Shown: in pieces, positions 1 to 7,101 of the stretch
How positions within the stretch are numbered: the stretch's first letter is position 1
Layout of the letters: every line of letters begins with the position of its first letter
DNA from: JAAYYM01 sp964483395
GTDB taxonomy: Bacteria > Bacillota > Clostridia > Lachnospirales > Lachnospiraceae
Assembly (NCBI GenBank): GCA_964483395.1
Contig: CAZABT010000066.1
Location: 1 to 14,789 of the forward strand
Length of the DNA: 14,789 bases
Direction: 5' to 3'
Program-made: the position numbers and the translations under genes
Notes under the pieces: model-generated
The model's database searches: none
What the model saw: the letters and a program-made list of their open reading frames with translations, nothing else
What the model was told of the DNA's origin: nothing

Positions 1-2
1 TG

Positions 3-74
3 GAATGGAAATTGAATTGGCCGGATACTTGTGATGATTGTGGGAAGTTTGAAGCGAAGAAGGGATGGAACTGA
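3..74 (+). CDS. C-terminal tail of an unidentified upstream gene (partial)
   Basis: The third frame is open from the window edge to a TGA at 72-74 and reads as a plausible protein tail of 23 residues, with several Trp residues and a C-D-D-C pair that could be half of a metal-binding knuckle. Base composition here is clearly richer in G and C than in the TIR gene that follows, which suggests it belongs to a different gene of the host element. The gene continues to the left of the window, so its function cannot be told. It could also be a chance open frame; only the tail is visible. Confidence 0.35.
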   Translation, partial: EWKLNWPDTCDDCGKFEAKKGWN

Positions 75-81
75 AACTAGC

Positions 82-1023
82 ATGAATAGAATTGCATCTA
101 CACTTGAAAATGTACTATTTAAAAATAAATCAAATCCTTCGGATTCATCGTTACTTTCTATCAATGGATACAAAAATGAACTGCATAAATTAGAATCACT
201 AGGATTTATCAAAATTTACTCTGAAGATTTAGAAGGGAATATTGATTATTTACTTGAATATGATGGTGAAGAATATATACGTCTGTATATTAGTTCCTTT
301 GAAACACCATTAAAAATACTACTTGATGAAATAACATCACTAAAAGAAAATTTTAGTGAACATATGGGATTTAAGACAATAAAAGGGAACTCCCAATTTG
401 AAAAATGGAGAGCGACCTTAAAACTATATATTACAAATTCCTCACCAAATCCACTTCTTCAAGAAATATATGAAAAACTTGACTCATTTAATGGTTGGAA
501 TGACGAGTCTTTACTTGAAGAAATAAACGGATACTTATCTGCATTATATGAAACCAACACTACAAGTAAAGGAGACAGATCAATGCAAAGCAATAAAATA
601 TTTATAGTTCATGGACGTAATGAACAAATAAGAGATGACATCGAACTTTTTATTAGGAGAATAGGATTAGATCCCATTATTCTTTGTAACCAACCTAATG
701 GTGGGCTTACAATAATAGAAAAAATCGAACAATATACAAATGTAGAATTTGCAATTGTCATTTATACAGCCTGTGATATTGGTAAGTACAAAGACGACTC
801 CACTTACAATCCAAGAGCAAGGCAAAATGTGGTTTTTGAACATGGCTATTTAATAAATAAATTAAGCAGAAAAAATGTAATTGCTCTTGTTGAAGATAAT
901 GTAGAAACCCCAGGTGATTTATCTGGCGTCGTATATATCTCTTTGTCTAATACAAATTGGAAACAAGATATAATGAGAGAACTAAATAATTGCAATATTC
1001 CTTTTGATTGGTCAAAAGCTTAA
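82..1023 (+). CDS. TIR-like nucleotide-binding protein, probable defence effector
   Basis: The C-terminal ~140 residues form a TIR-like domain of the CAP12/Pycsar-effector type (Pfam PF10137 family, by recognition). It starts with the FIVHGR strand, followed by a QPNGG-x-TIIEK segment whose Glu is the likely NADase catalytic residue. Then come the diagnostic PRARQNVVFEHGY motif and a late SGVVYI strand. In this family the domain cleaves NAD+ or a relative when triggered by infection, causing abortive arrest. The first ~165 residues are not a recognised sensor. They include a segment resembling a winged helix (near 30-65) and a Trp-containing stretch often found before this TIR type. The frame is open back to a GTG at 31. 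ATG 82 was chosen because the preceding gene tail ends at 74 and the AT-rich composition begins here, but no start has a strong Shine-Dalgarno. It leads a three-gene run with ParA and a small protein. No cyclase or reverse transcriptase is visible, so it is not an evident Pycsar, CBASS or retron locus within the window. Confidence 0.85.
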   Translation: MNRIASTLENVLFKNKSNPSDSSLLSINGYKNELHKLESLGFIKIYSEDLEGNIDYLLEYDGEEYIRLYISSFETPLKILLDEITSLKENFSEHMGFKTIKGNSQFEKWRATLKLYITNSSPNPLLQEIYEKLDSFNGWNDESLLEEINGYLSALYETNTTSKGDRSMQSNKIFIVHGRNEQIRDDIELFIRRIGLDPIILCNQPNGGLTIIEKIEQYTNVEFAIVIYTACDIGKYKDDSTYNPRARQNVVFEHGYLINKLSRKNVIALVEDNVETPGDLSGVVYISLSNTNWKQDIMRELNNCNIPFDWSKA

Positions 1024-1081
1024 AGAAATTAAAGAAAAAACGTTTTATCACATAATCTTAAAAGTATAAGGAGAAACTACT

Positions 1082-1984
1082 ATGGCAAAGAAAATCTTTT
1101 TTGGAAACTACAAAGGTGGCGTTGGCAAAACAACAAGTACATTTTATATTGCAAAACAATTTGCTGAATTATTAAAAGAACAATCAACACCTGGCAAAGT
1201 ACTTATCATAGACTTGGATCCTCAGTGTTCTATGAGTGAAATCTGTGTTCGTTCATATGATTCAAATTTATCATTATCAGAACTACCAGATAATGAGACG
1301 CTGAACTATATGCTTGATATGTTGTTAAAAAACAAAAAATATAACACAACCTTAAAATTTAATTTTAGTAATATTATAAAGCCATGTAATGGATTAAATA
1401 CTAATGTGGAATTTATTCCAACAAGCCTCTTTTATAAAGAGAATCGCTATCCTTTAGAATCTGAAATTATAGGGTTAGATGGATTAATTGAAAAATTACA
1501 AATGGATATGGATAAAAATCTCCTATTACTACATGAAATCATTGCTCTTTTAGAAGATAAGTATGAATATATATTCTTTGATTGCCCACCAACAAATAAT
1601 ATATTAACAAAAAGTGCATTCTTGCTTTCTGATTATTACATAATACCATACATAAGTGATAATATAAGTATCAAAGGTGTTCAACATTATATTAATACTG
1701 TAGACAGAATTTATAATAATTATTGTAAATCACATCCAGATGCTGATTTTTATAAATTAATCTTTAATAGACAACCTGCGCTTTTAGGTCTTTTTGAATG
1801 TATGCGAATAAGAAATGAGAATGCGCGTGGAAATATTGGAGATATCAAAGCTAAAAGATATAAAACTGTAATAAAGAATCTTATTGGTATACAAGAAGCT
1901 CTAAGTTCAGGTACAACAACAGAAGAGTTTGGTCTATACAAGGAATTAGCAATCGAAATATTTGATGATTTGAAAGGAAAATAG
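1082..1984 (+). CDS. ParA/Soj/MinD-type P-loop ATPase
   Basis: This 300-residue protein has the deviant Walker A motif KGGVGKTT at residues 11-18, with the signature Lys. A following strand LIIDLDPQ (41-48) is typical of ParA, and a Walker B-like strand IFFDCPPT (164-171) is present. The N-terminus has no helix-turn-helix, so it resembles the short Soj/type Ib class, but it carries a long insert of about 100 residues between the LDPQ and DCPP strands. ParA proteins dimerise on ATP and bind DNA or membrane to position cargo such as plasmids or protein complexes. A well-placed AAGGAG (1068-1073) sits 8 bases before the ATG. The gene lies 58 bases after the TIR gene and one base before the next gene, which points to co-transcription. 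Its composition is as AT-rich as the TIR gene. It may be a maintenance gene of the mobile element or a working part of a defence module; the sequence does not decide between these. Confidence 0.88.
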   Translation: MAKKIFFGNYKGGVGKTTSTFYIAKQFAELLKEQSTPGKVLIIDLDPQCSMSEICVRSYDSNLSLSELPDNETLNYMLDMLLKNKKYNTTLKFNFSNIIKPCNGLNTNVEFIPTSLFYKENRYPLESEIIGLDGLIEKLQMDMDKNLLLLHEIIALLEDKYEYIFFDCPPTNNILTKSAFLLSDYYIIPYISDNISIKGVQHYINTVDRIYNNYCKSHPDADFYKLIFNRQPALLGLFECMRIRNENARGNIGDIKAKRYKTVIKNLIGIQEALSSGTTTEEFGLYKELAIEIFDDLKGK

Positions 1985-1985
1985 G

Positions 1986-2426
1986 ATGGATCGAAAACAA
2001 TTTCTAAAACTAAAAAATGATTTAGTACATTATGACAGAAATATCAATGAACAAAATAATAGCACTTTACACAACGCAATACAAATTGTTATTGAGAGCT
2101 TAGAAAATCAGTTGTCGAAACCAATTCAAAAAAAAGAAAAGGATATCGTCATAATTATTAAGTTGATTGAAAACAACAACATTGATAAAATTAAAATTGA
2201 TTATCCAAAGCTAATGTATGAAAACCTTTTGGAAACTGCTTACTCAAAGATCAATTTGGATAATCTCAATAACTATACAATACTACAACTTAAAGTTTTA
2301 TATTATCTCCTCACAAAGGACAAAGATAACAATGCAATTAAAACAAATAAAAAGGATTCTATACTAAACGCTGTTAAAGAAGTTGTTTTTAGTAATCTCC
2401 GAGCTCAGAAATTTGAAAACAGTTAG
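1986..2426 (+). CDS. Unrecognised small helical protein, possible ParA partner
   Basis: I do not recognise this 146-residue protein. It is rich in Lys, Asn, Ile and Leu, appears almost wholly alpha-helical, and has no signal peptide, membrane segment or Cys pairs. Its ATG is one base after the ParA stop codon, and its ribosome binding site (AAAGGA near 1974) lies inside the end of the ParA gene, so translation is probably coupled. ParA ATPases are commonly paired with a small downstream partner that stimulates the ATPase or links it to cargo, which is the most natural guess here. Against a ParB-type role, no ParB or HTH motif is obvious. It is the last gene before the guaA end and its transcript would stop at the hairpin at 2461-2503. 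Confidence 0.75.
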   Translation: MDRKQFLKLKNDLVHYDRNINEQNNSTLHNAIQIVIESLENQLSKPIQKKEKDIVIIIKLIENNNIDKIKIDYPKLMYENLLETAYSKINLDNLNNYTILQLKVLYYLLTKDKDNNAIKTNKKDSILNAVKEVVFSNLRAQKFENS

Positions 2427-2430
2427 TTTC

Positions 2431-2449
2431 AGGTATCAAAAAGGTATCA
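2431..2449 (+). repeat. Short direct repeat next to the guaA end
   Basis: The octamer AGGTATCA occurs twice, at 2431-2438 and 2442-2449, 11 bases (about one helical turn) apart. It lies between the last cassette gene and the guaA terminator. Paired short repeats spaced by a helical turn next to an integration site resemble the arm-type sites bound by tyrosine integrases. That role is inferred from position only. Confidence 0.4.
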
Positions 2450-2460
2450 CGCCCCACAGA

Positions 2461-2503
2461 AAAGCCCCAAGAACCGCGTAAATACGCCAATTCTTGGGGC
2501 TTT
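2461..2503. terminator. Bidirectional rho-independent terminator between the cassette and guaA
   Basis: Perfect 13-bp arms (AAAGCCCCAAGAA at 2461-2473 and its complement at 2491-2503) enclose a 17-base loop that itself can form a GCGTA/TACGC stem. Read on the minus strand it lies five bases after the guaA stop codon and ends in CTTTTC. Read on the plus strand it is followed by TTTGTTCTCT. The U-tracts are modest, but the stem is long and GC-rich. It would end both the guaA transcript and the converging cassette transcript. Confidence 0.85.
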
Positions 2504-2508
2504 GTTCT

Positions 2509-4050
2509 CTATTCAAACTCAATCGTCCCAGGCGGCTTACTAGTCAAATCATACATTACGCGATTAACGCCCTTCACTTCATTTATAATCCGATTCATCA
2601 CCTTCTGCAGCACTTCAAACGGAATCTCTGAGCAATCCGCGGTCATAAAATCTGTCGTATTGACGGCTCTGAGTGCCACGGCATAATCATATGTCCTGAA
2701 ATCTCCCATAACTCCGACGCTTCTCATATTCGTCAGTGCTGCGAAATACTGCCCTAAATTCCTTGCTATGCCTGCTTTAGCAATTTCATCTCGATAGATG
2801 AAATCTGCATCCTGAACCATCCTGACCTTTTCGGCAGTTACTTCTCCAATGATTCGGATTCCCAATCCGGGGCCGGGAAAGGGCTGACGGTATACGAGAT
2901 TTTCAGGAATACCGAGTTCTAAGCCTGCTTTACGGACTTCGTCTTTAAACAGCATGCGGAGCGGTTCTATGATTTCTTTGAAATCTACACAGTCCGGCAA
3001 TCCACCGACATTGTGATGTGATTTGATGACTGCGCTTTTACCGAGACCTGATTCGATAACATCGGGGTAAATGGTGCCTTGTACAAGGTAATCTACTGCA
3101 CCGATCTTCTTCGCTTCTTCCTCAAAGACACGAATAAATTCTTCACCGATGATCTTTCTTTTCTGTTCCGGCTCTGTTACACCCGCCAGCTTTGTGTAGA
3201 AGCGTTCCTGTGCATTGACACGGATGAAGTTCAGGGCATAGGGGCCATTTGGGCCGAAAACTTCTTCTACTTCATCGCCTTCATTTTTACGGAGCAGACC
3301 ATGGTCTACGAAAACGCAGGTGAGTTGTTTGCCAATTGCTTTAGATAGCAGAACTGCTGCCACGGAGGAGTCTACCCCGCCGGACAGGGCGCAGAGAACT
3401 TTTCCGCTGCCAATCTTGTCGCGTAATGACTGAATGCTTGTCTCTACGAAAGAGTCCATTTTCCATTCGCCTTTACAACCGCAGATATTGAGTACAAAAT
3501 TTGTGAGCATCTTGAAACCTTCAGGCGTATGAACGACTTCAGGGTGGAACTGCACCGCATAGAGATTCTTTGAAGTGTTTTCCATACCCGCTACAGGGCA
3601 AACTGGAGTTCTTGCGGTAATTTCAAAGCCTTCCGGAGCCTGCGCAATGTAATCTGTATGGCTCATCCAGCATATAGTATGATCTGAAACCTGTTTGAAC
3701 ATCGTCGTTGTTGTATCGATATCGACCTCTGTCTTGCCGTATTCACTAACCGGTGCTGTCTCCACCTTACCGCCAAGTACGTGTGCCATAAGCTGAGAAC
3801 CGTAACAGATTCCGAGTATCGGAATCCCAAGTTCAAAGAGTGCTTTTTCGTAGGTCGGTGAATCAGATGCATAAGCACTGTTGGGTCCGCCGGTAAGTAT
3901 GATGCCTTTAGGTGCCATCCGCTTGATCTCATCAAGTGTCATTGTATAGGAATGTACTTCACAATATACATTGGCCTCTCTGACTCTTCTTGCGATTAAC
4001 TGATTGTACTGGCCGCCAAAATCCAGTACGAGTATCATTTCTCTCTCCAT
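2509..4050 (-). CDS. guaA: GMP synthase (glutamine-hydrolysing)
   Basis: GuaA converts XMP to GMP using glutamine and ATP, the last step of guanine nucleotide synthesis, in the cytoplasm. The 513-residue length is normal for the family. The N-terminal class I glutaminase domain has the nucleophile Cys82 in GICYGSQ and the His169/Glu171 pair in QFHPEV. The ATP pyrophosphatase domain has the SGGVDSS loop at 223-229. The C-terminal dimerisation domain ends in the classic KPPGTIEFE. The start used here (ATG at 4050) matches the usual MxxE-x-ILVLDFGGQYNQ opening. A second ATG at 4038 has a GGAG motif six bases upstream and is an alternative start. The gene is transcribed alone: MATE lies 193 bases upstream on the same strand and there is a terminator right after the stop. 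Its 3' end is a likely integration site for the AT-rich cassette next to it. No purine riboswitch was recognised in the leader. Confidence 0.98.
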   Translation of the reverse strand: MEREMILVLDFGGQYNQLIARRVREANVYCEVHSYTMTLDEIKRMAPKGIILTGGPNSAYASDSPTYEKALFELGIPILGICYGSQLMAHVLGGKVETAPVSEYGKTEVDIDTTTTMFKQVSDHTICWMSHTDYIAQAPEGFEITARTPVCPVAGMENTSKNLYAVQFHPEVVHTPEGFKMLTNFVLNICGCKGEWKMDSFVETSIQSLRDKIGSGKVLCALSGGVDSSVAAVLLSKAIGKQLTCVFVDHGLLRKNEGDEVEEVFGPNGPYALNFIRVNAQERFYTKLAGVTEPEQKRKIIGEEFIRVFEEEAKKIGAVDYLVQGTIYPDVIESGLGKSAVIKSHHNVGGLPDCVDFKEIIEPLRMLFKDEVRKAGLELGIPENLVYRQPFPGPGLGIRIIGEVTAEKVRMVQDADFIYRDEIAKAGIARNLGQYFAALTNMRSVGVMGDFRTYDYAVALRAVNTTDFMTADCSEIPFEVLQKVMNRIINEVKGVNRVMYDLTSKPPGTIEFE

Positions 4051-4145
4051 ATTTTTTCTCTACACTTTCTTATTTTTTGAATCTTCTTACTTTAAATTTA
4101 TATAATTTTAGTTCTTCATAACCTTCAATCACACCTATACTTCTG

Positions 4146-4174
4146 ATTATAAATGAAACCTGCCTATTATACAA
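4146..4174 (-). promoter_or_regulatory. Probable guaA sigma-A promoter
   Basis: On the minus strand, TTGTAT (4174-4169) and a perfect TATAAT (4151-4146) are separated by exactly 17 bases. They would start transcription near 4139, giving a leader of about 90 bases before the guaA ATG at 4050. A second TATAAT at 4171-4166 has no matching -35. The rest of the 193-base gap is AT-rich near guaA and purine-rich on the minus strand near the MATE stop. Confidence 0.45.
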
Positions 4175-4243
4175 GTTTGAAATCCTCCCTGTTTCTCCCC
4201 CCTGCTTCCGTTCTGACTTCCGCTCTTGCTTCTGCCCTTATTT

Positions 4244-5605
4244 CTACCCTTCTGCATGATATAAAGTTGTCCACTTATTGCCGAGATAGCGAATCAGGAA
4301 TACAACCGCACGTACAGCCCAGTCTATGGTCATGGCCACCCATATCCCAAGTACGCCCATGTGACAGTAGGCTCCCAGTATATAGCTCAAGCCAATGCGG
4401 AAGATGCCCATCGAAAGGATTGCCACGATCATCGTAAAGCGTACATCGTTGGCCGCCCGCAGGGTGTTTGGCAGAGAAAAAGAAATCGGCCATATGATCA
4501 TTGCACAGACTCCGTGATACCTGATGATCTGTATGGTTGCATTCGCCGCCTCATCTGAAAGATGAAACCACTGTACAAACAGCGGAACTCCTATGATAAA
4601 GAGCAGGCTGACTATGGCAATCATTCCGTAGATCCACTTCATCAATACTTTGGTATAGTAGCGGGTCTGCTCGTATTCTCCGGCACCAACGCATTTTGCC
4701 GCCACTGCAAGAATTGCGAGATTGATGGCCTGTCCGGGCAGCGTCTGAAACATGGCGAAGGTATTTCCTATGGCATTGGCTGCAATGGCATAGGTTCCAA
4801 AGGTCGATACAAGACTCAGCACAATGATTTTTCCAAGCTGAAACAGGCTATTTTCCAAGCCGTTCGGAATGCCAATGTATAAAATTTTGTTAATAATGCC
4901 GCGTTCAAAATGCAGCATAGATTTGAGTGTCAAATGAATCTGCCATTTTGGATTCATCAATAGCTTGATGATAATTACAGCTGCTGCACAACGGGCCGCA
5001 AGAGTTGCGATTGCCGCTCCGGCTACACCCATAGAACAGCCATAAATCAGAATAGAGTTTCCAATCAGATTAATCAGGTTCATCAGTAGTGCAATCCACA
5101 TCGTAATTCGAGAATTGCCCATTGCACGAAACAGCGCCGCACAGCCATTGTATACAGCAAGTGCAGGAAAAGAAAGAGCTGTGATGATCAGATAGGTCTT
5201 GGCGCTCTGATATACGCCTGCTTCTATGTGTCCGAAGACACGTGTCAAAATGAGGTTATGACACAGCAAAAACAGTACGGCAATCGTAACGGACACGACT
5301 CCTGAAAAGAGAACCAGTTGACCCGCTGTTTTATCAGCACCGTCTTCATCTCCGGAACCTAGAAAATGGCCCGCAACAACAGCGCCACCTGTTGCAATGG
5401 CGCTGAAAATGTTAATCAACAATACATTGACCGAGTCAACCAGAGAGACACCTGATACTGCAGCCTCTCCGACACTTGAAATCATAATTGTATCAATCAT
5501 GCCGACACCGACTGCCAGCAGTTGCTCAATGATAAGTGGTATGACAAGCTTTTTTAAATCTTCTTTCGTAAACAGCACTTCTGCTTCCTCTTTCTTTTCT
5601 TTCAT
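4244..5605 (-). CDS. MATE family multidrug/cation antiporter
   Basis: This 453-residue inner-membrane protein has about twelve hydrophobic segments arranged as two MatE halves, the normal size for the family. The segment GGAVVAGHFLGSGDEDGADK (73-92) is the typical MATE motif after the second membrane helix, and the early IIEQLLAVGVGMIDTIMIS is the usual first helix. Members export cationic drugs, dyes or metabolites in exchange for Na+ or H+; the substrate cannot be predicted. The start is the only Met near the N-terminus, and no good Shine-Dalgarno precedes it. It lies 97 bases downstream of spoIIID on the same strand, so partial read-through from spoIIID is possible. After the stop, the same frame passes through a second stop and continues as a charged, Lys/Arg/Glu/Gln-rich stretch, so the protein may once have had a longer tail. 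Confidence 0.93.
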   Translation of the reverse strand: MKEKKEEAEVLFTKEDLKKLVIPLIIEQLLAVGVGMIDTIMISSVGEAAVSGVSLVDSVNVLLINIFSAIATGGAVVAGHFLGSGDEDGADKTAGQLVLFSGVVSVTIAVLFLLCHNLILTRVFGHIEAGVYQSAKTYLIITALSFPALAVYNGCAALFRAMGNSRITMWIALLMNLINLIGNSILIYGCSMGVAGAAIATLAARCAAAVIIIKLLMNPKWQIHLTLKSMLHFERGIINKILYIGIPNGLENSLFQLGKIIVLSLVSTFGTYAIAANAIGNTFAMFQTLPGQAINLAILAVAAKCVGAGEYEQTRYYTKVLMKWIYGMIAIVSLLFIIGVPLFVQWFHLSDEAANATIQIIRYHGVCAMIIWPISFSLPNTLRAANDVRFTMIVAILSMGIFRIGLSYILGAYCHMGVLGIWVAMTIDWAVRAVVFLIRYLGNKWTTLYHAEG

Positions 5606-5624
5606 ATTAATCAGATTCTTTGTT

Positions 5625-5667
5625 GATGGTATTGACTATCATACACCTGTCTGTATCAGGCATGCAA
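5625..5667 (-). promoter_or_regulatory. Possible MATE promoter with overlapping palindrome
   Basis: On the minus strand, TTGCAT (5667-5662) and TATGAT (5643-5638) are 18 bases apart, a weak sigma-A-like pair. Overlapping and just downstream is an imperfect inverted repeat, GATGGT-ATTG-ACTATC (5625-5640), placed where a repressor could block the promoter. Both signals are weak alone. Confidence 0.25.
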
Positions 5668-5702
5668 GTAATGTTTGCGACTATTTTACCGAATCGGCTG
5701 TC

Positions 5703-5960
5703 CTATTTTACTTGCTGGCATAAATATTTTTCTCTCGTAGCAAGTCCTCCACGTATGTGTCGTTCTGATTTGTTCAAATCAAGTACCTTGCGTGCCTCGC
5801 TTGCCAGAGACGGATTGATTTGCGTCAGCCGCTCCGTCACGTCTTTATGTACCGTGCTCTTGCTGATCCCGAACTTCTTCGCAGTCTGTCGCACTGTAGC
5901 ATTTGATTCAATTATGTAATTGGCCACTTCCACTGCACGTTCTTCTATATATCCTTTCAT
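5703..5960 (-). CDS. spoIIID: Sporulation transcriptional regulator SpoIIID
   Basis: SpoIIID is the small DNA-binding protein that switches genes on and off in the mother cell during sporulation, between the sigma-E and sigma-K stages. The 85-residue protein keeps the family's features in order: an opening YIEERAVEVANYII helix, a helix-turn-helix at about 23-42 with GISKSTVHKD, then ERL-x-x-INP, and the basic ERHIRGG-x-AT-x-EKY tail. It is close in length to the Bacillus protein (about 93 residues). A G-rich ribosome binding site (GGGGGG) sits 6-8 bases before the ATG. It is preceded by a candidate sigma-E promoter, as expected for this gene. Its presence is the main sign that the organism can form spores. 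Confidence 0.96.
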   Translation of the reverse strand: MKGYIEERAVEVANYIIESNATVRQTAKKFGISKSTVHKDVTERLTQINPSLASEARKVLDLNKSERHIRGGLATREKYLCQQVK

Positions 5961-5990
5961 ACAGAACCCCCCGCACCAATGTGTTTTTAC

Positions 5991-6019
5991 AATCTATGCG
6001 GGGAAAGGATGGGATATGT
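5991..6019 (-). promoter_or_regulatory. Candidate sigma-E promoter of spoIIID
   Basis: On the minus strand, ACATATC (6019-6013) and CATAGATT (5998-5991) are separated by 14 bases. The sigma-E consensus is roughly KMATATT, 14-15 bases, then CATACAMT; these boxes match 5 of 7 and 6 of 8 positions. Transcription would start about 24 bases before the spoIIID ATG. Sigma-E control of spoIIID is known in Bacillus, which supports the reading. Confidence 0.5.
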
Positions 6020-6024
6020 ACACT

Positions 6025-6918
6025 TTATATGAGCCGACTTTCTGTTTGATTTCCTGCCATATACTGCTGTCGGTAGCGGCGTGGCGATAGACCTGTTGTC
6101 TTCTTAAATACATTGCTGAAATACAGTGGGTCCATATACCCCATACAACTGCTGATATCGGAAATCTGATTGGTTGTTTCCCGCAGCAGTCTGGATGCCT
6201 CGTTCATACGCAGCTCTGTATGATATTGTGTAAGTGTCCTGCCGGTGGCCTGCTTGAAGATTCTGCAGATATGCTTATAACTCAAATGAAACTCCTCCTC
6301 AACCTGTTGGGAGGAAAAATGATCGTGTGCATGATTTTCCAAATATCGAATCATTTCATAGATGATCTCTGTATTTGGATAACTGCTCTCCTGTTCTTCT
6401 TCCATATAACAATCTAACAGGATTTCCAACAGCAATGGATTCATATAACCTGCCCTCAACGGATTATTAGAGTGAAACCAATCAACCAAATGATACAGCT
6501 TTCCCTCCAGAGCACTTCCTGTTCCAGAATTGACGGTCTTTGGAATAGGCAGTACATACCGATAATCCTCTCCTGTAAATTCCTGCTCCTGCAAATGGGA
6601 GGTATACAATTGAAATTCTGTATCCTTCTCCGCTGGCTGCTCCAGCAAAAAATGAACATAAATCCATCTGGAATTCGGAGCCGATGGTGTCACGCCATAG
6701 TGCCTGAGTCCTGCTTTTAGGAAACCGATTTCTCCTGCACTGATCTCGTATTCGATTTCCTCCTCTATAATGGAAATTGAGCCCTCTATCACATAAATCA
6801 AAATATGGAAGTCAACTCTCCTGTCTGCATGGATAAAGGATTTCTCGGAAAAAAGTCTGTCTGCAACCTTGACCAATGGCATCTGATTCATTTTGAGATA
6901 TACTCTGGTATCATTCAT
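6025..6918 (-). CDS. AraC-family transcriptional regulator, likely of the GH127 gene
   Basis: The N-terminal half looks like a cupin-type sugar-sensing domain (HILIYVIEGS, then an EYEISAGEIGFLKAG strand pair). The C-terminal ~100 residues are the double helix-turn-helix DNA-binding domain, with LSYKHICRIFKQATG and the signature ISDISSCMGYMDPLYFSNVF followed by FKKTTGLSPRRYR. The frame is open upstream to a TTG at 7014. The ATG at 6918 is preferred because AGGAGA lies six bases before it, and it gives a 297-residue protein, typical of the family. The gene is divergent from the GH127 arabinofuranosidase, so it most likely activates that gene in response to an arabinose-containing sugar. The 281 bases between the two starts hold a palindromic region. 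Confidence 0.93.
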   Translation of the reverse strand: MNDTRVYLKMNQMPLVKVADRLFSEKSFIHADRRVDFHILIYVIEGSISIIEEEIEYEISAGEIGFLKAGLRHYGVTPSAPNSRWIYVHFLLEQPAEKDTEFQLYTSHLQEQEFTGEDYRYVLPIPKTVNSGTGSALEGKLYHLVDWFHSNNPLRAGYMNPLLLEILLDCYMEEEQESSYPNTEIIYEMIRYLENHAHDHFSSQQVEEEFHLSYKHICRIFKQATGRTLTQYHTELRMNEASRLLRETTNQISDISSCMGYMDPLYFSNVFKKTTGLSPRRYRQQYMAGNQTESRLI

Positions 6919-7045
6919 CTGTTTTCTCCTGCTCAGATTTTTCATTCCGACACTCATCATTCTGTTCCACATGCTGTTGGGCGTCTCAAAGTCAAAAAGC
7001 TTATCAGTTTGCAAGTTTTCTGACGAACATGATTCTTTTAATTTT

Positions 7046-7091
7046 GGACATCCATATCATAAATATGCGAAAATATTATATATTTATGTCC
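7046..7091. promoter_or_regulatory. Palindromic operator-like region between araC-type and GH127 genes
   Basis: Two nested inverted repeats share one centre region: GGACAT (7046-7051) with ATGTCC (7086-7091), and CATAAATAT (7058-7066) with ATATTTATG (7080-7088). TCCATA also recurs directly at 7051-7056 and 7089-7094, 38 bases apart. The region lies between the two divergent genes and upstream of the likely GH127 promoter, a natural place for the AraC-type regulator to bind. Confidence 0.5.
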
Positions 7092-7101
7092 ATAAAAAGC
7101 A

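Noticed and set aside
31..81. Longer start (GTG 31 or ATG 34) for the TIR gene
   Set aside because: It overlaps the tail of the upstream frame, has no better ribosome binding site, and lies in sequence of different composition. It remains possible.
65..85. Six-codon open frame ending in an ATGA overlap with the TIR start
   Set aside because: The purine-rich motif before it touches the ATG directly, too close for a ribosome binding site, and the peptide is very short. A chance frame is more likely than a leader peptide.
82..2508. Pycsar, CBASS, Thoeris or retron system
   Set aside because: Only the TIR domain is shared. No nucleotide cyclase, SLOG/SIR2 protein, reverse transcriptase or structured ncRNA is visible in the window, though genes left of it cannot be excluded.
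3079..3348. Open frames opposite guaA, MATE, GH127 and the permease
   Set aside because: They run antisense to well-conserved coding regions and show no protein family features or ribosome binding sites.
4051..4243. Purine-type riboswitch in the guaA leader
   Set aside because: The conserved purine riboswitch core sequences and an anti-terminator layout were not found on the minus strand.
6919..7014. N-terminal extension of the AraC-type regulator to TTG 7014
   Set aside because: ATG 6918 has AGGAGA at six bases and gives the usual family length; the TTG has no clear ribosome binding site.
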